This document shows positions 1 through 9,191 of a stretch of 64,000 nucleotides of DNA, piece after piece. The notes beneath the pieces were generated by a model. That model was not told the origin of the DNA and ran no database searches. It was given only the letters and a program-made list of their open reading frames with translations. The DNA comes from S015-6 sp964384945. Lineage in GTDB: Bacteria; Desulfobacterota; DSWW01. Position numbers and translations under genes: made by a program. Within the stretch, counting starts at the first letter, position 1. Each line of letters opens with the position of its first letter. Where the stretch lies: positions 248,001-312,000 of the forward strand of contig CAYLMK010000001.1 in NCBI GenBank assembly GCA_964384945.1, read 5' to 3'.

Positions 1-723
<723 letters not shown>

Positions 724-939
724 TCCCACCGGTGCCCCTCCTCCTCCCCCGGGTCCGCCAGGAGCTCTGCGGCTTTTGCTATTAGCTTTTAGCTATTAGC
801 TTTTAGCTATTAGCTTTTAGCTATTAGCTGTTAGCTGTTAGCGGTTCCCCCCTTGGCTGGCAACCTGCCCGGTTGGGAAACGGTCGGGAGCCGATAGCTA
901 AGAGCTAATAGCCAAAAGCTCACATCTCCTTTCGCCTTC
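724..939. repeat. AGCTATTAGC-type tandem and inverted repeat between hslV and hslU
   Basis: The stretch at about 774-842 is a tandem array with a 14-base period (TTTTAGCTATTAGC), about three clean copies plus degenerate ends such as TGTTAGC. At about 893-921 a related unit lies in inverted orientation, so the two arms could pair into a large imperfect hairpin. A third related copy lies at 38289-38322. The sequence is much more AT-rich than its surroundings and contains no supportable gene. It is probably a genome-wide intergenic repeat family, which is inference. Confidence 0.85.
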
Positions 940-1470
940 CTAAAGCTCCTGCACTTCGATCTCATGGTTCGTGTAAATGCAGATTCCGGCGGCGATCTGC
1001 AAGGACTCCCGGACGATCTGTCCGGCGGTCAGCGAGGTGTGGGCGACCAGCGCGCGCGCCGCCGCCAGCGCGTAAGCCCCCCCGCTTCCGATGGCGACGA
1101 CGCCGTCGTCCGGCTCGATCACATCCCCTGTTCCCGAGATGATCAGGGAGCGCTCCCTGTCCATGACGATGAGCAGGGCCTCGAGCCTGCGGAGCACCTT
1201 GTCGGTCCGCCAATCCTTGGCAAGCTCCACCGCCGCCCTCGTGAGGTTCCCCCGGTACTGCTCCAACTTGCCTTCGAACTTTTCGTAGAGGGCAAACGCA
1301 TCCGCCGCGGCACCCGAAAACCCGGTCAGGATCTTCCCTTCCTGCATGGTGCGTATCTTCCTCGCCTTGGCCTTCATGACCGTGTTGTTCAGGGTCACCT
1401 GCCCGTCGCCGCCGATGGCAACCCCGCCTCTGCACCGAACCCCGAGGATGGTCGTCGCGCGCAGCGTCAT
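940..1470 (-). CDS. hslV: HslV, threonine peptidase subunit of the HslUV protease
   Basis: Proteasome-like N-terminal-threonine peptidase, 176 residues, normal for the family. The start MTLRATTILGVR implies a short propeptide ahead of the catalytic Thr-Thr pair. GGDGQVTLNNTVMK, GKILTGFSGAAADAF and AIGSGGAYALAAARAL are family hallmarks. The ATG at 1470 follows an AAAGGAGAA ribosome site; a longer reading frame runs upstream to 1620 but overlaps xerC and lacks homologous sequence. The gene lies 34 bases after xerC and ahead of hslU. The xerC-hslV-hslU order is the same conserved arrangement as codV-clpQ-clpY in Bacillus. Confidence 0.97.
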   Translation of the reverse strand: MTLRATTILGVRCRGGVAIGGDGQVTLNNTVMKAKARKIRTMQEGKILTGFSGAAADAFALYEKFEGKLEQYRGNLTRAAVELAKDWRTDKVLRRLEALLIVMDRERSLIISGTGDVIEPDDGVVAIGSGGAYALAAARALVAHTSLTAGQIVRESLQIAAGICIYTNHEIEVQEL

Positions 1471-1504
1471 TTCTCCTTTTGCCCTTTCGTTTTGCGAAGT
1501 CCTT

Positions 1505-2491
1505 TTACAGGGTCCGAGGCTTGCCCGTCCGCCTCGCCCTTGGATGGACACGATCGTAGACCTCCAAGAGCCGATCCAGACTGACGTGCGTATACCTCTG
1601 CGTGGTGGCCAGGCTTGCATGCCCGAGCAGCTCCTGGATCGCCCTCAGGTCGGCCCCGGAATCAAGCAGATGCGTGGCGAAGGAGTGGCGCAGCGCGTGG
1701 GGGCTGACCTCGCGCGGCAGGCGGCTCTGCCGCACATACCCGTCCAGGCGCCTGGCAACGCTGCGGGCCGAGAGCCTCGCCCCGGAGCGGTTGACGAAAA
1801 GCGGCCCGGGTTCACCCCTGCCGCCCGCTCCCTCCGCCCCACTCCCCCTTCTTCTCAGCACCTCCTCACGGAAGGGCAGGTAGGCTTCGAGGGCCAGCCT
1901 GGCCTTGTCTCCGAAGGGGACGATCCGCTCCTTGCGTCCTTTTCCCCAGACCCGCAGAACCTGCAAATCGAGGTTCACATCCCTCGGGCTCAGGCCCGTC
2001 AGCTCGCTGACCCTGAGCCCGCTTCCGTACAGGAGCTCCAGCATGGCCCGATCGCGCCTCGGCAGGAAGCCCTCCTCCCCTGGGGCCTCCAGCAGCCGGA
2101 AGACATCGTCCACCGACAGGAAGTTGGGCAGCATCTGCTCCCTCTTCGGCATGGACAGCAGTGCCGCCGGGTTGGCCGCGATCTTCCCTTCGAGCAGAAG
2201 AAAACGGTAGAAGCACCTCAATGCGGACAGCTTCCGCGCCGTGGAGGCCTTCCGGTTCTGCCTGAACCGGCTCGAAAGGAAGCCTCGAATGCTGTACTCG
2301 TCGGCCGAGTCCGCAGGACAGGACGGTCCCCCCTCGCCGAGGTAGGTCAGGAATTGACCGACATCGCTCAAGTAGTTGCGGACGGTATGCCGGCTGTAGC
2401 CCTTGCTGTGAGCGAGGTAGGCCGCAAACCCATCCAGGCATCCCTCGATCCCGCCGGCAGACTCCCGGGACCCTTCCCCCTCCCCCTTCAT
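1505..2491 (-). CDS. xerC: XerC-type tyrosine recombinase
   Basis: Site-specific recombinase that resolves chromosome dimers, about 328 residues. An N-terminal SAM-like core-binding domain (DGFAAYLAHSKGYSRHTVRNY) is followed by the catalytic domain. Visible active-site elements are the first Arg in GSGLRVSELTGL, the Lys in GKGRKERIVPF, HALRHSFATHLL, and the nucleophile Tyr in QRYTHVSLDRL. The ATG at 2491 has a strong GGGGAGG site seven bases upstream, so I prefer it over the GTG at 2509. XerC versus XerD cannot be decided from motifs alone; the hslVU linkage favours XerC. Confidence 0.93.
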   Translation of the reverse strand: MKGEGEGSRESAGGIEGCLDGFAAYLAHSKGYSRHTVRNYLSDVGQFLTYLGEGGPSCPADSADEYSIRGFLSSRFRQNRKASTARKLSALRCFYRFLLLEGKIAANPAALLSMPKREQMLPNFLSVDDVFRLLEAPGEEGFLPRRDRAMLELLYGSGLRVSELTGLSPRDVNLDLQVLRVWGKGRKERIVPFGDKARLALEAYLPFREEVLRRRGSGAEGAGGRGEPGPLFVNRSGARLSARSVARRLDGYVRQSRLPREVSPHALRHSFATHLLDSGADLRAIQELLGHASLATTQRYTHVSLDRLLEVYDRVHPRARRTGKPRTL

Positions 2492-2557
2492 CGCGCATGG
2501 CCTCCCCACCGGATTTTCCGGAATTCGACCGCATCCCCCGCCGCAAAAAGCAGTATT

Positions 2558-2586
2558 ACCATAACGTTAAGCCTGGTCGGATGCAA
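2558..2586 (-). promoter_or_regulatory. Candidate sigma70 promoter for xerC-hslVU
   Basis: On the minus strand TTGCAT (2581-2586) and TATGGT (2558-2563) are separated by 17 bases, about 65 bases upstream of the xerC start. Assigned by eye from consensus only. Confidence 0.45.
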
Positions 2587-2614
2587 GCAAGAGGGGTTTC
2601 CCAACAGGGGGGAC

Positions 2615-2631
2615 CCGTGCGCCCCGCACGG
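2615..2631 (-). terminator. Hairpin after the YciO/TsaC gene
   Basis: CCGTGC and GCACGG arms enclose a 5-base GC loop, just beyond the stop of the YciO/TsaC gene. There is no T-run, so it is at best a weak or factor-dependent terminator. Confidence 0.3.
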
Positions 2632-2635
2632 CGGA

Positions 2636-3247
2636 TCACTCGAGCCAGGAGAGGTCGCCTCGTCCCCTGCGGATGAGGACGGGCTGGGCGCCCGTGAAAT
2701 CGATGATGCTGGAGGGCTCTCCGGGGCACTCGGCTGAAATCACGATTTCGATCCTTCCGCGGAAGAGCCTCTCGATCTCTTCCGGGTCGCCGAGAATGGT
2801 GCCGTCCTCCAGGGTGGCACTCGTGCTGATCAGCGGCCGGCCGAGCCCCTCCACCACGTCGCGAACGATGCGGCTGCCCGGGATGCGCGTTCCCACCGTC
2901 TTCTGGGGCGTGAGCATCACCTTGGGAACGAGCGGGGTGGCCGGGAGGACCAGAGTGTAAGGCCCGGGCAGCAGCCGCCGGAGGATGCGGTGAGCCGAGT
3001 TGGATATCTCTGCGTACTGGCTCAGCTCTTTCAGGCTGGCACAGAGGATGCTGACCGGCTTGCGGCGGTCCCGCTTCTTCAGGGCGTACAACCGTTCGAT
3101 GGCTCGCTTGTTGAACAGGTCACATCCGATCCCATAGGTGGTATCCGTCGGATAGCTGACGAGTGCACCCTCGGACAGGGCCTCCACCACGCGCTGGATG
3201 TGCCGCTGCTGGGGGTTGATCGGGTTGGTGTGCAGAACGGTGCCCAT
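2636..3247 (-). CDS. YciO/YrdC/Sua5-family threonylcarbamoyl-AMP synthase-like protein
   Basis: About 203 residues of the YrdC fold, which in TsaC/Sua5 makes threonylcarbamoyl-AMP for the tRNA t6A modification. Landmarks are INPQQRHIQRVVEALSEGA, SYPTDTTYGIGCD near residue 35, KKRDRRKPVSILC, LLPGPYTLVLPAT, KTVGTRIPGS and LISTSATLEDG. The opening NPQQR and the short length without a Sua5 tail resemble the YciO subgroup, whose in vivo role is less settled. The ATG at 3247 is taken because homology begins there; its best ribosome site (AAAGGAG) lies unusually far upstream. The gene follows the HD-GYP gene by 113 bases on the same strand. Confidence 0.85.
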   Translation of the reverse strand: MGTVLHTNPINPQQRHIQRVVEALSEGALVSYPTDTTYGIGCDLFNKRAIERLYALKKRDRRKPVSILCASLKELSQYAEISNSAHRILRRLLPGPYTLVLPATPLVPKVMLTPQKTVGTRIPGSRIVRDVVEGLGRPLISTSATLEDGTILGDPEEIERLFRGRIEIVISAECPGEPSSIIDFTGAQPVLIRRGRGDLSWLE

Positions 3248-3360
3248 GGTTGACCCGGATGATGGCCCTTCTCCTTTCGCTTCCGAACCATCGCGGCTGG
3301 GCCGCGCGCGAAGCGGCGGGCCTGCTCGCCGCGACGCGAAGCGTCCGTGCCATGGTTCTA

Positions 3361-3981
3361 TTAGACTGTCTCGGCTCGAAGAAAGCAATCCACCACTTCG
3401 GGGTCGAAATAGAGGCCGGAAAGGCCGGCGATCCAGGAACGAGCGGCCTCCTGCGTCAGGGCCGACCGGTACGGCCTGTCCTCTTTCATGGCGTCGTAGG
3501 CATCGGCAACCTGGAGGATCCTCGCCTCCAGGGGAATCTCTTTACCGACCAGGCCGTCGGGGTAGCCTCTCCCGTCGAAGCGCTCATGGTGGGCCCGGAC
3601 GGCCTGACAGATCGGGGGGGGCAGAGACAGGGACCGAAGGATCTGCTCCCCTCGCAGCGAATGGTCGTGGATCACGAGCGTCTCCTGGAAGGAGAGCATG
3701 CCCGGTTTGTCGAGAATATGAGGCGGCACGTCCAGTTTGCCCACGTCGTGCAGCAGGGCGGCCAACTGCAGGTACAGCAGGCGTCTTCCCGACAGGCCGA
3801 AACGGACTGCCACGGCCAGGGAAAGGGAGCACACCCTCTCGGCGTGCCCTCGCAGATCGTGGTTGGCGTTCGACATGCCGGCCAGCAGGTCCGCGACGGA
3901 CCCCTGCTGCAGGGTGAACGGATAGCCACGCTCCGCCTTCAGCAGAACGTGCTGTTCCCGGTCTTCTCCCCCGAGGAACAT
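3361..3981 (-). CDS. HD-GYP domain phosphohydrolase-like protein
   Basis: A 206-residue stand-alone metal-dependent HD-GYP domain. HAERVCSLSLAVAVRFG, LHDVGKLDVPPHIL and the GYP signature HHERFDGRGYPDGL with AYDAMKEDRPYR are all present. Such domains often hydrolyse cyclic-di-GMP, but no receiver or sensor domain is attached here. The ATG at 3981 has a strong AAAGGAGG ribosome site, which fixes the start although it lies 43 bases inside the end of the radical SAM gene. The overlap suggests translational coupling. The substrate is not shown by the sequence. Confidence 0.9.
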   Translation of the reverse strand: MFLGGEDREQHVLLKAERGYPFTLQQGSVADLLAGMSNANHDLRGHAERVCSLSLAVAVRFGLSGRRLLYLQLAALLHDVGKLDVPPHILDKPGMLSFQETLVIHDHSLRGEQILRSLSLPPPICQAVRAHHERFDGRGYPDGLVGKEIPLEARILQVADAYDAMKEDRPYRSALTQEAARSWIAGLSGLYFDPEVVDCFLRAETV

Positions 3982-5657
3982 GAGAGCCTCCTTTCGTATT
4001 CCCTGTACAAAAGGTCCTTGGGGATTCCATGGTCGATGAAGTCCCAAGGGAAGAGTTCCTCCCTCCGACGGTCCCTGCACACGAAGAAATCGGGATTGAG
4101 CGCGGTCTTCCGAAAGGCCCGCTTCCAGTCGGCATCCTCGGTCGCACCCTCCAGCACGAACGGGAGAATGCGCCGATCTCCCCGACTGAACAGGGCCTGC
4201 AAATAGGCCCATTTGGCTAGGCCGTGGGTCACGTGGATGTTCGGCTCCTTTTGAAGGGAGCGCCGGATCCTGTTCAGGCGTTCTTTGATCACACCCTGTT
4301 CCTCCATGGCGCACCACTGGAAGACGGACCAGGGCTTGGGAACGAAGGGGTTCACGCTCAGGGTGATCTCGCCCATGCGGCGCGTGTCCTTGGCCGCCCG
4401 CAGGAACCGGTGGCGGATCCGCCTGGCGAGTTCCACGATCGCGTCCACGTCCTCGTCCGTCTCCCCCGGCAGGCCCACCATGAAATAGAGCCGCATGCTG
4501 AAGATGTTGTGCTCGGCCAGCCTGTCCGCGCAACGCAGGATGTCTTCCTCGTCGAACGCCTTGTGCAGCATCCGGCGGAGCCGAAGGCTTCCCGCTTCGG
4601 GCGCCAGGGTCACCGTCTTCTGGCCGCTGGCCTGCAGGGCATCGAGAAGTCGATCGCTCAGAGTGTCCAGACGCAACGAGGGAGCCGAGAGCTTCCCTCC
4701 TCTCTCCAAGAGCCATTCGCACAGAGCGTCCAGGTCCGGGTAGTCCCCGAGGGAAGCACAGACCAGGCCCAGCCGGCGGTCCTTCGCGATTCCCTCCTCC
4801 AGGGAGGACCGCAAGGCCTCGAGGCTGCGGTACCGAACCGGCCCGTAGAGGAAGCTCGTCGCGCAGAAGCGGCAGCGTCGGCTGCAGCCCCTTCCCACCT
4901 CCACCAGGTGGATTCCTGCAAACTCGGATTCCGGCGAGGAGACGGTCGCAACCGTGCGGAAGGCGTCCAGATCCCGTATCCATCTTCTCTTGACCTTTTC
5001 CGGGGCCCCCGCCCGGGGTTCGAAGGCCCTGAGCGTTCCGTCCTCCTCGTAGGAGGGCTCGTAAAGGGCAGGCACGTACACGCCCTCGACGGCGGGCGCC
5101 TCCCGGAGGAAGGCCTCCCTGCCGCCGGCGCCGCGCCTGCCGCGATACCGATCGAGAATCTCCTCGAGGGCCTCTTCCGCCTCCCCGAGCACGAACAGGT
5201 CGATGATGCCCGCCATCGGCTCCGGGTTGAGGAAGCCGGCCGGTCCGCCCGCGATCAGCAGGGGGGAGTCCCGGCCGCGGTGGCGCCGCTCGGCGGGGAT
5301 GCCGGCCAGGCCGAGGATGGCCGCGACATTCGGGTAGTCGTTTTCGTAGGAAAGGGAGAAGGCGATGATCTCAAAGGCGTCCAGGGGCTTTTGCGACTCC
5401 AGGGAAAAGGGCCGCAGACCGGTCCGCGCCAGTTCCTTCCTCTCCTCAGCATCGGGCAAGAAGAGCCGTTCGCAGACCACGTCCGCGTGGCGGTTGAGCA
5501 GCCCGTAAACGGTCAGGAACCCGAGGTTGGCCATACCCACGCGGTAGACGTTCGGATAGACGAGGGCGACCGGGATACGGCCCCCCCAGTCTTTCCGATA
5601 GGTCCCTTCCTCCCGGGCGAGGCGCTCCCGCGCCGCCCGGTGCATCCGACTCGACAT
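3939..5657 (-). CDS. B12-binding-type radical SAM protein (TIGR03960-like)
   Basis: 572 residues. The N-terminal half has a Rossmann-like cobalamin-binding-type region (VALVYPNVYRVGMANLGFL; LLIAGGPAGFLNPEP). The radical SAM core begins around residue 260 with VGRGCSRRCRFCATSF, the CxxxCxxC motif that binds the 4Fe-4S cluster. TLAPEAGSLRLR and MVGLPGETDEDVDAIV follow. The layout matches an uncharacterised radical SAM family often found near the radical-SAM-linked DUF2344 protein, which is absent here. It starts 58 bases after ftsZ on the same strand and overlaps the HD-GYP gene. Substrate unknown. Confidence 0.88.
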   Translation of the reverse strand: MSSRMHRAARERLAREEGTYRKDWGGRIPVALVYPNVYRVGMANLGFLTVYGLLNRHADVVCERLFLPDAEERKELARTGLRPFSLESQKPLDAFEIIAFSLSYENDYPNVAAILGLAGIPAERRHRGRDSPLLIAGGPAGFLNPEPMAGIIDLFVLGEAEEALEEILDRYRGRRGAGGREAFLREAPAVEGVYVPALYEPSYEEDGTLRAFEPRAGAPEKVKRRWIRDLDAFRTVATVSSPESEFAGIHLVEVGRGCSRRCRFCATSFLYGPVRYRSLEALRSSLEEGIAKDRRLGLVCASLGDYPDLDALCEWLLERGGKLSAPSLRLDTLSDRLLDALQASGQKTVTLAPEAGSLRLRRMLHKAFDEEDILRCADRLAEHNIFSMRLYFMVGLPGETDEDVDAIVELARRIRHRFLRAAKDTRRMGEITLSVNPFVPKPWSVFQWCAMEEQGVIKERLNRIRRSLQKEPNIHVTHGLAKWAYLQALFSRGDRRILPFVLEGATEDADWKRAFRKTALNPDFFVCRDRRREELFPWDFIDHGIPKDLLYREYERRLSCSSGEKTGNSTFC

Positions 5658-5715
5658 GGCCGACCGCCCGTAGCCGCTCCGGACAAGGTTTGTTCCGTTC
5701 CCTCCGCCTCTTCCG

Positions 5716-6900
5716 TCAATCGGCTACCGGCTGACGAAGGAACGTGGGAACGTCCAAATCGGTTTCCTCCCGCCTGCTCGACGTGCCGCCCGCCTTGATG
5801 ATTCGCAGCGGATCGGCTTCCTTTCTCTGGGTCCTTCGAAAGGTGGGAATATCCAGTTCGTCCTGGAAGACATTCTCTCCGGCAAAAGGCGGCCGGCCGG
5901 CGATCGAGGCCACCTTCTTCTCCAGTTCGAGCTTCCCCTTCTCCGCGCGGCCGATGCCCGTGGCGATCACCGTGATCCGGACCTCTTCCTCCATTTCGCC
6001 GTCGATCACGGCGCCGAAGATGACGTTTGCATCCGGATGCACGCTCTCCTGGATGAGAGTGATCGCCTCGTGGACCTCATGGAGCGTAAGGTCGTTCCCC
6101 GCGGTGACGTTCACCAACATGCCGCGCGCGCCGTCGATGGAGATGTCCTCCAGAAGGGGGCTGGAAATGGCCTTCTGCGCCGCCTCCACGGCCCTGTTCT
6201 CGCCCTGCGCGACCCCTTCTCCCATCAGCGCCATGCCCATTTCGCTCATGATCGTGCGCACGTCCGCAAAATCCACATTGATCAGGCCTGGCACGGTGAT
6301 CGTGTCGGAGATCCCCTTGACGGCGTTGTGAAGAACCTCATCCGCCTTCCGGAAAGCGTCCCGCAGCCGCGTGTTCTTGCCGACCACGTTCAGGAGCCGC
6401 TGGTTCGGGATGGTGATCAGCGTGTCCACGCAGCGCTTCAACTGCTGGATCCCGTCGTCGGCCTGGCGCATCCGCACCTTTCCTTCGAAAAGGAAAGGCT
6501 TCGTGACCACACCGACCGTCAGCGCCCCGGTCTCGCGGGCGATCTCCGCGATGATCGGCGCTCCGCCGGTGCCCGTACCCCCTCCCATGCCCGCCGTCAC
6601 GAACACCATGTCGGCCCCTCCCAGGATCTCGCGCATCCTCTCCCGGTCTTCGATGGCCGATCGTCGGCCCACCTCCGGATCCCCGCCCGACCCGAGACCC
6701 CGGGTGATGTTCTGCCCCAGTTGGATCTTGGTGTGGGCACAACTGTTTTCCAGGGCCTGCAGGTCCGTGTTGGCCGCGATGAAGTCCACGCCCCGCAGGC
6801 CCAGCTCGATCATGGTGTTCACTGCATTGCCCCCTCCGCCGCCAACCCCGACGACGCGGATCTTTGCCCCCTTGCCTTCGCCTTCTTCGAATTCAAGCAT
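5716..6900 (-). CDS. ftsZ: FtsZ, tubulin-like cell division GTPase
   Basis: Polymerising GTPase of the cytokinetic ring, 394 residues. IRVVGVGGGGGNAVNTM opens the GTPase domain. The tubulin signature GMGGGTGTGGAPIIAEIA lies near residue 110, and the T7-loop region NVDFADVRTIMSEMG is complete. The C-terminal peptide LDVPTFLRQPVAD is the conserved docking tail for FtsA and other partners, after a variable linker. The ATG at 6900 has a GGGAGGGAGGAG ribosome site. It is the last division gene of the cluster, 122 bases after ftsA. Confidence 0.98.
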   Translation of the reverse strand: MLEFEEGEGKGAKIRVVGVGGGGGNAVNTMIELGLRGVDFIAANTDLQALENSCAHTKIQLGQNITRGLGSGGDPEVGRRSAIEDRERMREILGGADMVFVTAGMGGGTGTGGAPIIAEIARETGALTVGVVTKPFLFEGKVRMRQADDGIQQLKRCVDTLITIPNQRLLNVVGKNTRLRDAFRKADEVLHNAVKGISDTITVPGLINVDFADVRTIMSEMGMALMGEGVAQGENRAVEAAQKAISSPLLEDISIDGARGMLVNVTAGNDLTLHEVHEAITLIQESVHPDANVIFGAVIDGEMEEEVRITVIATGIGRAEKGKLELEKKVASIAGRPPFAGENVFQDELDIPTFRRTQRKEADPLRIIKAGGTSSRREETDLDVPTFLRQPVAD

Positions 6901-7022
6901 TTCTCTCCTCCCTCCCTTTCTTCGTGTGCCTGTCCCCACCGCCTGGCGGACCCTTCCGGCCGGCGGCCGCACCGGGCCCTTTCCTTACAAAGCGGTGCAT
7001 GCCGGATTCCAAGCCTTCCCTT

Positions 7023-8255
7023 TCAGAGGAACATTCCCTCAAACCACGCCCGCATCCGCCGGATGACCTTGGTGAAGATGTTCTCATCCACTTGCGGGAA
7101 CCTCTTGCCTTCCATGTCCCGCTTTCCGTAGAGAAGCAGCCCGACGGCCGTCGAATGGAGCGGGGACTTGACCACATCCGCCAGGCCCCCGATACTTCTG
7201 GGCAACCCGACGCGAACCGGCCGCTGAAAGATTTCCTCGGCGAGCGTCTCGATCCCGGCGAGCAGGGAGGATCCCCCCGTGAGGACCAGTCCCGACGAGA
7301 TCATCTCCTCGTATCCGCTCATTTGAATCTCCCGCTTCAGGAGCGTGAAGATCTCACAGACCCTCGGCTCGATGATCTCCGCCATCACGCTACGCGAGAG
7401 ATCCCGAATCCCCCTTCCGCCGACCCCCTGGATCCCGATGGTCTCCTCGGAATCGACCAGGGACGAACGGCAGCATCCCCACTTCTTCTTCACCTCTTCC
7501 GCCTCCGAGATCGGGGTCTGCAGGCCGTAGGCCAGGTCCGTGGTCACCTGGTTGCCTCCCAGCGAGAGAACGGCGGTGTGCTTGACGCTGCCGCCGGAGA
7601 AGATCGCCAGGTCGCTCGTCCCGCCCCCGATATCAACCAGGGCCACCCCCAGATCCTTCTCGTCGTGGGTGAGCACGGCCTCCGAGGAGGCGAGTTGCTC
7701 CAAGACGATGTCGTGCACGTTGAGACCCGCGTTGTTCGCGCACTTGATGATGTTCTGGGCCGATGTCACCGCACCCGTGACGATGTGGACCCGCGCCTCG
7801 AGGCGGACCCCCACGAGTCCGAGGGGATCCTTGATGCCGTCCTGACCGTCGATCGTGTATTCCTGCGGGATGACATGAAGGACCTCCCTGTCGGGCGGGA
7901 TGTCGACGGCGGTTGCGGTCTCGATGACCCGCTTCATGTCCGACTCCTTGACCTCCCCGTCCCGGATCTTCACGATCCCGGTGCTGTTGAACCCCTTGAT
8001 GTGGCCTCCGGCAATCCCGACATAGACCGACGGGATGCTGCAGCCCACCATCAATTCCGCCTCTTCCACCGCCTTCTTGATCGATTGAATGGTGCTCTCG
8101 ACATCCACCACGACCCCCTTGCGAAGCCCCCGGGAGGGATGCTGGCCGATGCCGACCACGTCGATCCCCTCTTCGCCGGGTTCTCCCACCAGCACACAGA
8201 TCTTTGTGGTTCCCACATCCAGGGCCGCAATGAGCGAATTGTCTCTCTTCGCCAT
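7023..8255 (-). CDS. ftsA: FtsA, actin-like division protein
   Basis: Membrane-tethered actin homologue that anchors FtsZ and recruits later division proteins; 410 residues, usual length. Phosphate 1 motif AALDVGTTKICVLVG, the domain 1C region GIAGGHIKGFNSTG, phosphate 2 VALVDIGGGTSDLAIF and the adenosine motif VLTGGSSLLAGIETLAEEIF are visible. The C-terminal stretch TKVIRRMRAWFEGMFL forms the amphipathic membrane-targeting helix. Start ATG at 8255, 15 bases after ftsQ. Confidence 0.98.
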   Translation of the reverse strand: MAKRDNSLIAALDVGTTKICVLVGEPGEEGIDVVGIGQHPSRGLRKGVVVDVESTIQSIKKAVEEAELMVGCSIPSVYVGIAGGHIKGFNSTGIVKIRDGEVKESDMKRVIETATAVDIPPDREVLHVIPQEYTIDGQDGIKDPLGLVGVRLEARVHIVTGAVTSAQNIIKCANNAGLNVHDIVLEQLASSEAVLTHDEKDLGVALVDIGGGTSDLAIFSGGSVKHTAVLSLGGNQVTTDLAYGLQTPISEAEEVKKKWGCCRSSLVDSEETIGIQGVGGRGIRDLSRSVMAEIIEPRVCEIFTLLKREIQMSGYEEMISSGLVLTGGSSLLAGIETLAEEIFQRPVRVGLPRSIGGLADVVKSPLHSTAVGLLLYGKRDMEGKRFPQVDENIFTKVIRRMRAWFEGMFL

Positions 8256-8270
8256 GGTATCCTCTTCGAC

Positions 8271-9191
8271 TCAGGTCGTCGGACCAAAGGAGGGACGGGA
8301 GCCCGCGACCGTTTCGGTCCCGCCCCCCCGCGGGATCCGTCCCTCGTCTTGTTCCCTTTCGCGCACAACGATCTGACCGGAAAAGCGCAGGTCAACGCTC
8401 TCGGTCGCTCTCGACTTTGAAGCCAGCAGGGGAAGGGCCTTTTCGAACCGGCTCGTCTTGTCCGGATATTCCGACCAGCCGACCCGGACGGGCACCGGGA
8501 ATCCCTCGAGGACGAAGCTCAGCCCTTCCGAAGGATCCACGTGAATCTCGGAAACAGGCCCGAGGGACGGAGCCGCCTGCAGCGCCTGCAGGAGAGAAAG
8601 GGCTTCCTGGAGATCCCTGCCCTCCCGGCAGCGACGGATCTCCCCCACCCCCTGCCCCAGCCCGCTGATCATCGGGAAGTCGAGGGGCGCTCCCGGTCGG
8701 ACGCGGTCCAGCAGCCTTCCCTTCCCGTTCATGTAGTACAGGCATCCCTGCGCCTCGACGAGCACGGCGGGCCTTTCCTCCCGGACCCGGATCAGCACCT
8801 GATCGGGGAAACGCTTGACCACCGTGGCATGCTCGATCCAGGGATGGGACTCCAGCCGGCGGGAGGCGCCGGACGTGCGGAAGGCAAGGAGGTTCGCACC
8901 GGGACGGATCCCGCTCAGGAATCGGATTTCGTCCGCACTCACGCTCCCCGAACCTTCCACCTGAACCTCCTTGACGGTGAACAGGTGCGACCGGAACACG
9001 ACATGCGCGACCCCGCAGAGCGCCAGGCTCGATGCCCCGATGGCGAACCCCCAGAGGGACCCGCGCAGCAAGGCACGCCACCGCCGGCGGCGGGTTCCCT
9101 CCCGCCGAGCCCTCTTCCGGTCCGGGGTCCGCAGCTCGGACCCGGATCCGAAAAGGCCCAGTTCCTCCGTGCGCAAGAGATCCTCAACCAC
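8271..9191 (-). CDS. ftsQ: FtsQ, bitopic divisome protein
   Basis: 306 residues. A basic cytoplasmic N-terminus (KRARREGTRRRRWR) precedes one membrane span around residues 45-68. The periplasmic part has a POTRA region (FTVKEVQVEGSGSVSADEI, near residue 72) and the FtsQ beta domain (HPWIEHATVVKRFPDQVLI). FtsQ links early divisome proteins to FtsL/FtsB and FtsW/FtsI. The GTG start at 9191 has AAGGGA just upstream and overlaps the end of murC by 8 bases. In most proteobacterial relatives murB and/or ddl lies between murC and ftsQ; neither is here. Confidence 0.93.
   Translation of the reverse strand: MVEDLLRTEELGLFGSGSELRTPDRKRARREGTRRRRWRALLRGSLWGFAIGASSLALCGVAHVVFRSHLFTVKEVQVEGSGSVSADEIRFLSGIRPGANLLAFRTSGASRRLESHPWIEHATVVKRFPDQVLIRVREERPAVLVEAQGCLYYMNGKGRLLDRVRPGAPLDFPMISGLGQGVGEIRRCREGRDLQEALSLLQALQAAPSLGPVSEIHVDPSEGLSFVLEGFPVPVRVGWSEYPDKTSRFEKALPLLASKSRATESVDLRFSGQIVVREREQDEGRIPRGGGTETVAGSRPSFGPTT

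Noticed and set aside
774..842. The tandem AGCTATTAGC array as a CRISPR.
   Set aside because: The period is only 14 bases, there are no unique spacers and no cas genes.
3982..4983. N-terminal extension of the HD-GYP frame to 540 codons.
   Set aside because: It runs through the radical SAM gene out of frame; the ATG at 3981 has a strong ribosome site and the homology starts there.
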